Assembly: GCA_017544805.1 (NCBI GenBank)
Contig: JAFYDK010000077.1
Location: 1-33,571 of the forward strand
Direction of reading: 5' to 3'
DNA length: 33,571 bases
Source of the DNA: Bacteroidales bacterium
GTDB lineage: Bacteria > Bacteroidota > Bacteroidia > Bacteroidales > UBA3824
The notes below the pieces were generated by a model. The model ran no database searches. It had not been told where the DNA came from and saw nothing but the letters and a program-made list of their open reading frames with translations. Made by a program: the position numbers and the translations under genes. Below, in pieces: positions 23,321 to 31,623 of this stretch (position 1 is its first letter; each line of letters starts with the position of its first letter).

Positions 23321-25351
23321 TTAGTGTATGAGTGAAAATTTTTTGCCTATCGGAAATACCTTTTTGTTAGAATAAACAATTTGGTTTTTGCGCATGGCGT
23401 TTTCATACTTATTAGATTCGTTTTTACTCTTAATTTCTGACTTGATTTCAGCTTGATTGTCAGTAATCGTATTCAGAGTATCCAACTCTTCGTAAATTGA
23501 ATTTTCGCTCTTAAATTCGGGAACGATTCTTTTCATCATGGCAACAATTTTCATGTTGTCTTTGGTTTCTGTCATGGCGATAAGTTCGTTTACTTGTTCC
23601 GAAACTTTTGGAAAATCGTATTCTCGAACCTTTGCGACCATGATTTGAGAGTGATTGGTCGGAAGAGTTTTTTCTTTGTCGTTGAGTACCTCTTCGTAAA
23701 GTTTTTCGCCGGGTCTGAGTCCGGTGTAATGAATCTGAATGTCCCTGCCTAAAGTAAGGCCGGAGAGTTTTATCATTTTCTTTGCCAAATCAATGATTTT
23801 AACGGATTTACCCATGTCAAAAACGAAAATTTCGCCGCCGTTGCCGAGTGTTCCCGCTTGCAATACCAATTGACAAGCCTCTGGAATGGTCATGAAAAAT
23901 CTCGTAATTTCGGGGTGTGTAACCGTTACGGGACCGCCTTTTTCGATTTGAGCTTTGAAACGGGGAATTACGCTGCCGTTGCTGCCCAAAACGTTTCCGA
24001 ATCTCGTTGTGATAAACTGCGTGGGAAACATCGAATTGAGCGATTGAGTATAAATTTCGCAAATTCTTTTTGAACAACCCATCACGTTTGTCGGATTTAC
24101 CGCCTTGTCGGTTGAAATCATAACGAATTTTTTAACACCGTATTTTACAGAAAAATCCGCTAAAAATTTCGTTCCTCTTACGTTGTTGGCAACTGCCTGA
24201 GACGGATTATTTTCCATCATCGGTACGTGTTTGTAAGCTGCCGCATGATAAACAATTGAGGGGCGGAACGTTTCAAAAGTCCACGTAAGACGCGTTTTGT
24301 CGCAAATGCTGCCGATTACGATTTCAAAATTATCGAAATTGAGTTTTTCCTTTAATTCCAATTCCAAATCATAAAGCGGTGATTCTGCTTGGTCGAAAAC
24401 GATAATTTTGTGAGGATTGAAACGAGTGAGCTGACGGACGATTTCGCTACCGATACTGCCTGCTGCACCTGTTACGAGAACGGTTTTGTTCAAAATATCT
24501 TTTCTGATTTTATCCTCTTCCAAATGTATCGGATCGCGTTCCAAAAGGTCTTCGATTCTGATGTTTTTGATCTGTTTGAAACTGAGTTCACCGTTAATCC
24601 AATTGTTAACGGTAGGAGTGGACATCACTCTTACGTTGTTGGAAAGACACCAGTCAATAATATCTTTTCTCTTGGATTTGCTCGGTGTGTTGCCAGCAAA
24701 AATAAGATTTGTAACATCGTATTTTTTTACGATTTCGTCCAACATTTCAGGCGGATAGATTTTTACGGCGTCAATACTTTTGCCTCTTAATCTTTGGTCT
24801 GAATCGATGAAAGCTACAACTTTGTAATTGCTGCCGGCATCTCTGTCAAGGGTTTTTTTGGTTGTTAAAGCCGATTCGTTGGCACCATAGATGATGACAT
24901 TTTCTACGGCCGGGTCTTGAACGTGATGTTCAAGGTAGAGAAGTTTTACTAAAAATCTTGAAATTATCATTATCGTTGTGGCGATAATGCAATCCAAGAT
25001 AGCGATTGATAATGGAATTTGGAAATCCAAATTCGTGTAGAGGTTTACAAATAGAGAGCCGAAAAAGGCAACTATACTGCCGGAGATAACGGTCAGTAAA
25101 ATTCTCATAGCATCGTTAGTGCTTGTGTAGCGCACTAGGCCGGCGTAAGTCCTAAAAATAATAAACGATAAAACCCTTACAGGAAGGATTATCGCTATTG
25201 CCAACGCCAAATTTTGTTTAAGGATTTCACTCCAATCGAAATTAAATCTTAATAGATAACTTGCTGCAATAGAAAAAGTTACAATCATCATGTCGATGAT
25301 AAAAACTACCCAGCGTGGAGTGTGCATTCTGGTTATCAATAATTTGAACAT
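23321..25351 (-). CDS. Membrane UDP-sugar 4,6-dehydratase (WbpM/CapD/PglF type)
   Basis: 676 aa. Four N-terminal membrane segments (about 13-34, 46-67, 84-104, 113-134) anchor the protein in the inner membrane. Then comes a Rossmann-like domain (about 148-250, starting VIIYGANES), and finally an SDR domain with the NAD-binding motif TGAAGSIG at 294-301. The active-site region STDKAVNPTNVMGCSKR has the family's M-x-x-x-K (M424, K428) instead of the usual Y-x-x-x-K. Family role: conversion of UDP-GlcNAc to a 4-keto-6-deoxy sugar for capsule, O-antigen or glycoprotein glycans. It is a lone gene here, with no glycosyltransferases beside it. The C-terminal roughly 60 residues after EFKSENSIYEEL are charged and unusual for the family. 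Confidence 0.94.
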   Translation of the reverse strand: MFKLLITRMHTPRWVVFIIDMMIVTFSIAASYLLRFNFDWSEILKQNLALAIAIILPVRVLSFIIFRTYAGLVRYTSTNDAMRILLTVISGSIVAFFGSLFVNLYTNLDFQIPLSIAILDCIIATTIMIISRFLVKLLYLEHHVQDPAVENVIIYGANESALTTKKTLDRDAGSNYKVVAFIDSDQRLRGKSIDAVKIYPPEMLDEIVKKYDVTNLIFAGNTPSKSKRKDIIDWCLSNNVRVMSTPTVNNWINGELSFKQIKNIRIEDLLERDPIHLEEDKIRKDILNKTVLVTGAAGSIGSEIVRQLTRFNPHKIIVFDQAESPLYDLELELKEKLNFDNFEIVIGSICDKTRLTWTFETFRPSIVYHAAAYKHVPMMENNPSQAVANNVRGTKFLADFSVKYGVKKFVMISTDKAVNPTNVMGCSKRICEIYTQSLNSMFPTQFITTRFGNVLGSNGSVIPRFKAQIEKGGPVTVTHPEITRFFMTIPEACQLVLQAGTLGNGGEIFVFDMGKSVKIIDLAKKMIKLSGLTLGRDIQIHYTGLRPGEKLYEEVLNDKEKTLPTNHSQIMVAKVREYDFPKVSEQVNELIAMTETKDNMKIVAMMKRIVPEFKSENSIYEELDTLNTITDNQAEIKSEIKSKNESNKYENAMRKNQIVYSNKKVFPIGKKFSLIH

Positions 25352-25396
25352 ATTTTGTTATGCTGTTTATTTGGTTAATGTTTTTTTTTAACAACG

Positions 25397-25404
25397 CAAA
25401 AATA
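25397..25404 (-). promoter_or_regulatory. -7 box (TATTTTTG) for the dehydratase gene
   Basis: CAAAAATA on the plus strand reads TATTTTTG in minus orientation, 45 bp before the ATG. The rest of the 264-bp divergent gap 25352-25615 is AT-rich; a plus-strand TAATTTTG at 25460-25467 could serve the DUF1573 gene but is 148 bp from its ATG. I see no other feature there. Confidence 0.45.
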
Positions 25405-25615
25405 CTTGTTTTATTTTATATGACGGTTTAGTTAGTGTAAAATAAAACTTTAACATTGTTAATTTTGGGTTAATTGTTTTTTGGGGATTAAACCTTTTAA
25501 TTTGTTTTTCAATATTTTGAATTAACAATTTTTATAAAAAAAAATACAACAATTTGCCGAAAAATACCGTCTATAAAAGTGTATTGTTTAATCAAAAATC
25601 TAAAAAAGAATTGAC

Positions 25616-26059
25616 ATGAAAAAATTATTATTTACTTTAACATTGCTTGTTTCAGTATTTTTCGCTCATAATGCTTCGGCGCAATGGACGGATTTGTTTT
25701 CTTCAAACGGCAATACCGGCAAAACAGAACTTTCTTCTAACAAAAGTGCAAGTATTAAATGGGAGGTAACGGAATATAATTTCGGAGATATTAAGCAAAA
25801 TGTTCCTAAAAAAATTGAGTATACTTTTACTAACACGGGCGACAAACCGGTTTTTATAACAAATGCTGAGGCTTCATGCGGTTGCACGAAACTCGAATAC
25901 GAAAAATCTCCCGTTTTGCCCGGAAAGACGGGTAAAATTTCAACTGTTTTTGACGCTAAAGAATTAGGAACTTTCAACAAAACCGTAACGGTTTATACAA
26001 GTCTTGAGACTCCTAACGATGTCTTTGAACTTCGTCTTAACGGAAATGTCGTGAAATAA
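25616..26059 (+). CDS. DUF1573 secreted protein
   Basis: 147 aa. The signal peptide (MKK, hydrophobic 4-17, cleavage after NASA, residue 22) precedes a spacer and one Ig-like DUF1573 domain (about 45-147). The hallmark is visible: YNFGDIKQN, YTFTNTGDKPVFI, then ASCGCTKLEY with the conserved C-x-C pair, and GKTGKISTVFDAKELGTFNKTVTV. The family is abundant in Bacteroidota; the function is not known, and the conserved CGC pair could bind metal or be redox-active (inference). It is monocistronic, ending at a hairpin formed by the heptamer repeats. Confidence 0.93.
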   Translation: MKKLLFTLTLLVSVFFAHNASAQWTDLFSSNGNTGKTELSSNKSASIKWEVTEYNFGDIKQNVPKKIEYTFTNTGDKPVFITNAEASCGCTKLEYEKSPVLPGKTGKISTVFDAKELGTFNKTVTVYTSLETPNDVFELRLNGNVVK

Positions 26060-26238
26060 TTGATAATTGACAATTGACAATTGACAATTGACAATGAAGA
26101 GAGTGATGTCAATTGTCAATTATTTTTTTTGTCAATTTTTCATTTTTCATTTTTAATTTTTCATTTTTAATTTTTCATTTTTAATTTTTCATTTTCAATT
26201 TTTAATTGTCAATTGTCAATTGTTCATTGTCAATTGTT
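26060..26238. repeat. Array of 7-bp repeats with inverted arms
   Basis: Left block: TTGATAA then four TTGACAA units (26060-26094). A hairpin follows, pairing 26079-26093 with 26107-26121 and then eight T, which can act as terminator for the DUF1573 gene. From 26134 to 26238 there are 15 consecutive in-phase heptamers: AATTTTT and CATTTTT alternating, then AATTGTC, AATTGTC, AATTGTT, CATTGTC, AATTGTT. The last units are the inverse complement of the left TTGACAA units. The array runs into the final codons and the stop of the minus-strand hydrolase gene (26230-26238). Confidence 0.93.
26079..26130 (+). terminator. Repeat-derived terminator after the DUF1573 gene
   Basis: 15-bp perfect stem made of TTGACAA/TTGTCAA units, 13-nt loop 26094-26106, T-run 26123-26130. 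It is AT-rich, so it is weaker than the other terminators in this window. Confidence 0.6.
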
Positions 26239-27144
26239 TTTGTATAATTCTTTTGTGCTTGAAACGCTTTTGACTTTGATTGACGGATCTTTTACGGTCA
26301 TATCTTTTTTGATTTTTTTGCCTTGGATAACGTATTCGTCAATAAACTTAGACACATCATCTAAGTTTCTTTCAACGAAGAAATTAACTTCGTGTCCTAA
26401 ACCTTCGTAACGGTAAGTAAAGTAAGGATAATTGTGTTTTTCAAACTTTTTTGTAAGCTTTTTCGTGCCTGTGAAATGCCATTTCAAGAGGTTGATTTGC
26501 TTGTAAGTTACGACTTTGTCTGATGTGCCGTGAAACATCATAGTAGGAGCGGGGGCGGCGTTTCTGTAACGTATTCTGCCTTTTGATGAGAAAATTGCAC
26601 CGGCAAAAGCTACAACACCTTTGTAACGGAAATCATCTCTGATAAGGCCTTTTTCAACTAAGCCGTTGCATATAGAATAATCGGCTTGCAAAACGGTGAT
26701 TGCACCCGCTGAAGAGCCCATTATAACTGTATTTTCGGCATTAACACCTGTTAATTTCGGGTTTTTTAGCAGAAAGTCTGTCGCTGAAAGCAAATCTTCA
26801 ACTGCCATGGAGATAGCTTTTAACAGCGGAGAAAAAGAAAAAATTCCGGGTTTACATGATTGATTTTTCAATCCTAATCTGTAATCTATACATACGAGGT
26901 CAAAACCTTGATCGTTGAAGCCTTTTATAAACGGTAAAAACGCTTTGTCGTATCTTTCACCCATGATGAATCCGCCGCCGAAAACATAAATCAGCAGAGG
27001 CTTTTTAATATCGGTGTTTTGTGATTTGTAGACGTCCAAATATAATTTTTGTCCGTTTTTTTCGGCATATAAAAAAGTTTGCTGTGCTTTCAAAAAAGAA
27101 AACGCAGCAAATACTAAAATTAAAATTAAAGACAGTTTTTTCAT
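26230..27144 (-). CDS. Secreted alpha/beta-hydrolase (esterase-like)
   Basis: 304 aa. A signal peptide (MKKLS, hydrophobic 6-18, cleavage near LKAQ) indicates periplasmic location. The hydrolase fold has an oxyanion loop VFGGGF (55-59, replacing HGGGF of the hormone-sensitive-lipase group), nucleophile S145 in GSSAG, a likely acid D209 in FHGTSDKVV and a likely catalytic H251 in EGLGHEV. Substrate unknown; carboxylester or acyl-glycan hydrolysis is plausible. It is the last gene of the minus-strand operon, with its start touching the stop of the phosphatase gene. Its terminal codons (KNN-stop) are supplied by the heptamer array, so the C-terminus has probably been changed by the repeat. Confidence 0.88.
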   Translation of the reverse strand: MKKLSLILILVFAAFSFLKAQQTFLYAEKNGQKLYLDVYKSQNTDIKKPLLIYVFGGGFIMGERYDKAFLPFIKGFNDQGFDLVCIDYRLGLKNQSCKPGIFSFSPLLKAISMAVEDLLSATDFLLKNPKLTGVNAENTVIMGSSAGAITVLQADYSICNGLVEKGLIRDDFRYKGVVAFAGAIFSSKGRIRYRNAAPAPTMMFHGTSDKVVTYKQINLLKWHFTGTKKLTKKFEKHNYPYFTYRYEGLGHEVNFFVERNLDDVSKFIDEYVIQGKKIKKDMTVKDPSIKVKSVSSTKELYKNN

Positions 27145-27642
27145 TTATTTTTTTTCGATTTTCAACATATTTTTGCAAGCATCTTCGAGGAGTGTTATTA
27201 CAGTGTCAAAATCTCCTAAACCGCCGTAATATGGGTCAGGAATGCTTTCATGAATTATTTCCGGTGAAAAATAATCCGCAATCAAAATGATTTTGTTTTG
27301 ATATTGCACAGGGCATAACTGATTGAGTTTGTGAATATTTTCGCTGTCCATTCCGATTATGTAATCGTAATATTCAAAATCTCTTTCAGAAATTTTTCTT
27401 GCTCTGTGTTTCAAAGTGTAACCTCTTTTTTGAGCCGTTGTTATCATCCGCATATCGGGCAGTTCGCCTTGATGATACGAAATCAGACCGGCAGAAGAAA
27501 TTTCAAGTTTGAAATTCAAATCATTAGAAATCTTCTTTAAAACAGCCTCGGCAGCAGGGCTTCTGCAAATGTTGCCAAGACAGATGAAAAGAATTTTTGA
27601 GTTTTCCTCGATTTTTTTTAAGTTTATAGATTTTGCGTACAT
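27145..27642 (-). CDS. Low-molecular-weight protein-tyrosine phosphatase
   Basis: 165 aa, cytosolic. The P-loop CLGNICRS gives nucleophile C21 and R27, and the general acid is D136 in PDPYYGG. The length fits the family plus about 12 extra N-terminal residues, which come from a start inside the preceding gene: its ATG overlaps the anti-sigma gene by 19 bp, and no other methionine precedes the P-loop. Family substrates include phosphotyrosine on capsule-synthesis kinases and, in some members, phosphoarginine; which applies here is unknown, and no tyrosine kinase is adjacent. Its place behind a sigma/anti-sigma pair suggests the phosphatase is part of the same response. Confidence 0.93.
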   Translation of the reverse strand: MYAKSINLKKIEENSKILFICLGNICRSPAAEAVLKKISNDLNFKLEISSAGLISYHQGELPDMRMITTAQKRGYTLKHRARKISERDFEYYDYIIGMDSENIHKLNQLCPVQYQNKIILIADYFSPEIIHESIPDPYYGGLGDFDTVITLLEDACKNMLKIEKK

Positions 27643-28505
27643 TCTTCAATATATTTTTCGATTTCTAATTTTTCTTCTTCGTTTTTGGGTTTCAATTTTT
27701 TGAAAATAGAAACCGCTTGTCTGTAATATTTCAACTTGAAATTACAGATTGCTAAATTTTTCAATGCTTTGTGGTCTTGAGGAATAAGATTTATAATGTC
27801 TTCCAAATACTCTTTAGCATCAAAATATTCTTCCTGCTGCATCAATTTTATGGCTTTTGCCATTTTAGAATTGATTTTTGCCGTATCAACATTTCCGTCT
27901 TGGAGTGTGCGCGTTACGGGTACGACATTGCCACCACGCGTGATTTCCTCTTTTTCGATAGCGGGCGTTTGTGTTTTGGGCTTTTCAGGTGTTTTCTTCT
28001 CTTTTATCTCCTTTTTTTCGATGGTGTTTTCTTTTGAAGGAGACGATGTTATAACTTCCTCTTCATTAATTTGAAGAGTTTTTGGTTCCTCTTCTGCTAC
28101 AATTTCTTGAGTAGGAGTGGAAGTGTTAGGCTCGTCATCGTTTACGGCAACCGTTCCGCTGAATGTAGTTTCGGGGTCGCTTTTAAGGTTTTTGATTCCC
28201 AAATATGCGATGCCTACAACCGCAGCTGCAGCCGCATATTTAAATAACGAAAAAACTTTGGTGTTTTTCTTTTTGGGTGAAACACTTTGGGCGCGTTTGT
28301 CGATTTTCTCATTAATGCGCTCAGAAGCCTCTTGAACTTGTTCTACGCCAAGCTCTTTAAGAGTTTCATATATTTCTTTGCAGTCGGGACATTTCTCAAT
28401 ATGTTCTGAAACTTCAGTTCTCTTTTTTTGAGATAATTCTCCCCTGAGCAGTTTTTCTATGTCCTCGAAGTCAGGACAAGTTAATATATTCATATTTATG
28501 TTCAT
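27624..28505 (-). CDS. Zinc-finger anti-sigma factor with C-terminal TPR
   Basis: 293 aa. The N-terminus holds a ZAS-type zinc site: C10, then H35-x3-C39-x2-C42 (HIEKCPDC). One membrane segment (about 88-104, alanine-rich) places the finger in the cytosol and the rest outside. The periplasmic part is a Thr/Glu/Lys-rich linker (about 110-200) and a TPR-like end (about 220-290: KAIKLMQQEEYFDAKEYL, ALKNLAICNFKLKYYRQAV). It starts 45 bp after the ECF sigma gene, the usual sigma/anti-sigma order, so it is predicted to hold that sigma factor at the membrane and release it on an envelope signal. ATG 28493 (residue 5) is an alternative start. Confidence 0.88.
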   Translation of the reverse strand: MNINMNILTCPDFEDIEKLLRGELSQKKRTEVSEHIEKCPDCKEIYETLKELGVEQVQEASERINEKIDKRAQSVSPKKKNTKVFSLFKYAAAAAVVGIAYLGIKNLKSDPETTFSGTVAVNDDEPNTSTPTQEIVAEEEPKTLQINEEEVITSSPSKENTIEKKEIKEKKTPEKPKTQTPAIEKEEITRGGNVVPVTRTLQDGNVDTAKINSKMAKAIKLMQQEEYFDAKEYLEDIINLIPQDHKALKNLAICNFKLKYYRQAVSIFKKLKPKNEEEKLEIEKYIEECTQNL

Positions 28506-28550
28506 TGTTTTGTCGTTTTTTAAAAAAGTTTGACGTTTTTTCTTAATAAT

Positions 28551-29165
28551 TTAAAAATTTAGCATAACAGAATTAAATAATAAAATTATCAACTTTGCTT
28601 CCTTTGTTAAAAAATTTCTTAAATTGCGTTTACCGTTCTGAAGATATGATTTTATCTTTTTGAAGTCGTAATCCGTCAATTCTGTAATTTCCGAATAGGA
28701 TTTGCCTTTGAGATAAAAAAGTTCAATACAAATTTTTTGCTCTTTGGGCAAAGCCTCAACAGCTGAAGAAAGTTTGTCAATCATTTTATCTTTCTGTTGT
28801 CTATCTTCTTGATTAAAAATGTCCTCAAATTCCACAACTTCTTCAACGTTTTTTTCAAAAAAATCACAATATTCCACTATGTTTTTATCATTTTTTAACA
28901 TAATGATACAATGATTGCGGCTTACGGTGGTCAGCCAGCTTTTAAAATTTGAAACTTCATACTTGCGAAGTGATACAATTAGCGTTTCAAAAATCTGTTG
29001 GACTGCCTCTTCAGCGACTTCTCTGTCCTTGAGATATTTGAAACAAACCACATAAACCAATTTTGTGTACCGTTTGTAAAGAGAACCGAGATAAACTCCT
29101 TCTCCTGTCTTTCGGTACAACATAGCAAGTTCAGTATCAGTCTTATTGTCCAAGAGTTCGTTCAT
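28551..29165 (-). CDS. ECF sigma factor (sigma-70 family)
   Basis: 204 aa. Region 2 (about 25-95) shows LYKRYTKLVYVVCFKYLKDREVAEEAVQQIFE, the usual core-binding and -10 recognition helices. An acidic linker (about 98-125) follows, then region 4 (about 130-190) with ALPKEQKICIELFYLKGKSYSEITELTDYDFKKIKSYL, the -35-binding helix-turn-helix. A short hydrophobic tail (LIILLFNSVMLNF) at the end is unusual. It lies 6 bp after the RSH stop and before the anti-sigma gene. I see no autoregulatory promoter in the small gap, so expression probably depends on the RSH transcript. Confidence 0.95.
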   Translation of the reverse strand: MNELLDNKTDTELAMLYRKTGEGVYLGSLYKRYTKLVYVVCFKYLKDREVAEEAVQQIFETLIVSLRKYEVSNFKSWLTTVSRNHCIIMLKNDKNIVEYCDFFEKNVEEVVEFEDIFNQEDRQQKDKMIDKLSSAVEALPKEQKICIELFYLKGKSYSEITELTDYDFKKIKSYLQNGKRNLRNFLTKEAKLIILLFNSVMLNF

Positions 29166-29171
29166 TTTTTT

Positions 29172-31397
29172 TTAGTTTATTATGATTTGTCGTTTCTGTT
29201 GATTTATTCTGTTAATTTTTACAAGTCCGTTGATTTTCAGAAGTTCTTCTTGTATTTTTTCCAATTGAAGAGTGTCGTCTACGTAGACTACGATTTTACC
29301 TTTGAAAAGTCCGCCTTCTTCTCTGAACTCAATTGATTTTATTTTTAGTTTCAACTCTTTTGACAGTTTGCTTGAAATATCAGCAATCATACATTCTCTG
29401 TCTACTCCTTCGAGATTAAGGGCGGCAAGAGCGGGGTTAATTTTTCCCCATCTGACGGTAGTTGTATGTTTTCCGTCGGTGGCACCGATTTGTTTTGCCG
29501 TTTCGCATTCGCGTTTGTGAATGTACAAAACGCCGTCTTCGTCGCGGCATACAACCGCATCATCACCCGAAATAGGCCGGCAGCAAGGCGAGAGAACGTA
29601 AGGCAAATCTTGATTGATTAACAGCGGTTTGCGGTAATCAATTTCCACAAGGTCGGTTACTTTTATTGTTTTTGGTTTTTCAATATCTTTGGTTTTGATG
29701 GTGTTTTTGCCTTCGATAATGGTTTTAATACCTTTAATTGTAGACCAAATATCGTTTTCAGAAATTTCATGTTTTGCAATGCAACGGTAAAGTTCTTCTG
29801 TGTTAGGCAGTTCGTAATGTGAGAGTATTCTTCCGATTAAATGTGCAGAAGGTATCACGTGTTTGTCGCAAAGTAGATTGTTGATGATTTGTCTGCCTTT
29901 TATGATTTCAGAATTATCGTTTTGAGGATTGTTTTTGAAATATTTGTCCAAACAATTTTTTGTATGGTCGCTTTTGATGAAGGAGTACCAATTTTTAGAA
30001 GGTCTTACGCTCGGGGAAAAAGTTACGTTTACTTGGTCTGTGGATTTTAATACGTAATTTATTTGGACGTGTTCACCGCCGATAATTGCGCCCGTACAGT
30101 GGTTACCGATTCTTGAATGTATAGCGTATGCAAAATCCAAAACGGTAGCGCTTTTTGGAAGTTCTATAATGTTGCCTTTTGGTGTGAAAACAAATATTTT
30201 TTCTAAGTTGGAGAGGGTTCTAAAACGGTTGATTAGTTCGATTGCGCTTTCGGAATCGTTGAAGCTTTTGATATTTTCTTGAAGTGTGTCAAGACCGATT
30301 CTGTTTGGGCGGGATTTGGAGTAACCGCAGTGCGCCACCATATCATTTTCGTTGGTAAGGATTTGAATTTCAATCCAGTTACCCTCGAACATGACCATAA
30401 AAACCAAAGCTTTGAACCCATTGGATTTGGGTCTTACAACATAATCACGTTTGAAACCTTCACGCTCGGCAAAATTAGCAATTATAGAAGAGTAAATATT
30501 ATAATGGGCATTAACAATATCTTGAGCGTCGTATATATCCCCTGCATCAAAAATAACTCTTAGAGAAAGGCTGTTTTCTACTTCTGAAAAACTGATTCCT
30601 GCTTCCTGCATCATTTTCCAAATTTGGAAACAAGATTTTTCAATCACCGAAAATTTACAAACCCATTGGGTACCGACCATTATTTTCATTAATGCGAGTT
30701 TAAAACTTTCAAAAGTTTTTTTTCTTTTTTGTGAAAGTTTTTCCATTTCGGTCTTTAAATAAAGGTATGTTCCGGGATGAGAATATTTAAAACTTGTATC
30801 TTCTAATTCGTTTTTAATATCGAAAAGACCTAATTGATCGGCAATCGGAACGTATACGAAAAGGTTTTCAGCGGCTTTGATTTGTCGTGTGCCGTCCGGC
30901 ATATCCTCCATTGTGCGCATATTATGAAGCCTGTCGGCGATTTTAATAAATGCGACTCGTGGGTCGTGCGGAATGGAGAGCAACATTTTTTTGAATGTTT
31001 CTGATTGTGCGTTTTTTTTCGCATCGTATACGTTGGTGATTTTAGTAAGGCCTTCAACGATGTTGGCAATATTGTTGCCAAATTTTTCTGCAATGTCTTC
31101 TTTTGCAAACTCGGTATCTTCAATGACATCGTGCAAAAGTGCTGCAATTACGGAACTTACGCCCAAACCTATTTCGTTGGCTACAATTAATGCCACAGAA
31201 ACCGGATGAGTGATATAAGGTTCATGATTGCCCCCTTTGCGCCGTACACCGTGATGAGCCGTAAACGCTAAATCATACGCGGAGCGAATCTGCGTATAAG
31301 TTTCAGTCGGCTTAAAACTTTGAGGAAGTGCAGAATAAAATTTCCTGAACAAATCCTCTCTGTATTTAATGTCATTAACTGTCATTATTCTAACCAT
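29172..31397 (-). CDS. Long RelA/SpoT homologue (RSH), synthetase domain apparently degenerate
   Basis: 741 aa with the full long-RSH order. The HD hydrolase domain (about 40-200) keeps all usual residues: H64 (YITHP), H89-D90, E93-D94 and DRLHN with N159. The synthetase domain (about 230-365) departs from consensus: the conserved NGYQSLH is NGFKALV (326-332), EIQIRT is EIQILT (343-348), and the AEEGVAAHW region is reduced to MVAHCGYSKSR. Next come a TGS domain (about 405-465, FVFTPKGNIIELP), a conserved-cysteine domain with SPCCRP, and a C-terminal ACT domain. Prediction: active (p)ppGpp hydrolase, weak or absent synthetase. It is the first gene of a five-gene minus-strand operon. An alternative start is ATG 31385 (residue 5). 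Confidence 0.93.
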   Translation of the reverse strand: MVRIMTVNDIKYREDLFRKFYSALPQSFKPTETYTQIRSAYDLAFTAHHGVRRKGGNHEPYITHPVSVALIVANEIGLGVSSVIAALLHDVIEDTEFAKEDIAEKFGNNIANIVEGLTKITNVYDAKKNAQSETFKKMLLSIPHDPRVAFIKIADRLHNMRTMEDMPDGTRQIKAAENLFVYVPIADQLGLFDIKNELEDTSFKYSHPGTYLYLKTEMEKLSQKRKKTFESFKLALMKIMVGTQWVCKFSVIEKSCFQIWKMMQEAGISFSEVENSLSLRVIFDAGDIYDAQDIVNAHYNIYSSIIANFAEREGFKRDYVVRPKSNGFKALVFMVMFEGNWIEIQILTNENDMVAHCGYSKSRPNRIGLDTLQENIKSFNDSESAIELINRFRTLSNLEKIFVFTPKGNIIELPKSATVLDFAYAIHSRIGNHCTGAIIGGEHVQINYVLKSTDQVNVTFSPSVRPSKNWYSFIKSDHTKNCLDKYFKNNPQNDNSEIIKGRQIINNLLCDKHVIPSAHLIGRILSHYELPNTEELYRCIAKHEISENDIWSTIKGIKTIIEGKNTIKTKDIEKPKTIKVTDLVEIDYRKPLLINQDLPYVLSPCCRPISGDDAVVCRDEDGVLYIHKRECETAKQIGATDGKHTTTVRWGKINPALAALNLEGVDRECMIADISSKLSKELKLKIKSIEFREEGGLFKGKIVVYVDDTLQLEKIQEELLKINGLVKINRINQQKRQIIIN

Positions 31398-31534
31398 AGC
31401 TTTATATTAGTTTTTAATCAGTTATGATGATGATAGCATTTTTGCGAAATTTTTGTACTAAGGTAGTTAAAAGAAAGGTAAAATATAAAAAATTAACATT
31501 AATTTTTTCTTACCTTTGAATATGAAAAATAGCA

Positions 31535-31575
31535 AAGCCGGAGAAAGTTTTGTTAAAAAAACGTATTTCCGGCTT
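31535..31575 (-). terminator. Hairpin downstream of the SUMF1-domain gene
   Basis: AAGCCGGA (31535-31542) pairs with TCCGGCTT (31568-31575) around a 25-nt A/T-rich loop. Read on the minus strand it is followed by TGCTATTTTTC, a weak U-tract, so it is a plausible terminator 48 bp after the minus-strand stop. A plus-strand TACCTTTG at 31511-31518 precedes it. The rest of the gap 31398-31623 shows nothing else, and no clear promoter for the RSH operon. Confidence 0.5.
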
Positions 31576-31623
31576 CCTAAACTAACAAAATGAATTTTAT
31601 CTTAAATCTAAAAATTGTTACTA

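Noticed and set aside
26060..26238. CRISPR array or transposon end
   Set aside because: Units are 7 bp with no spacers, and no transposase or target duplication is visible.
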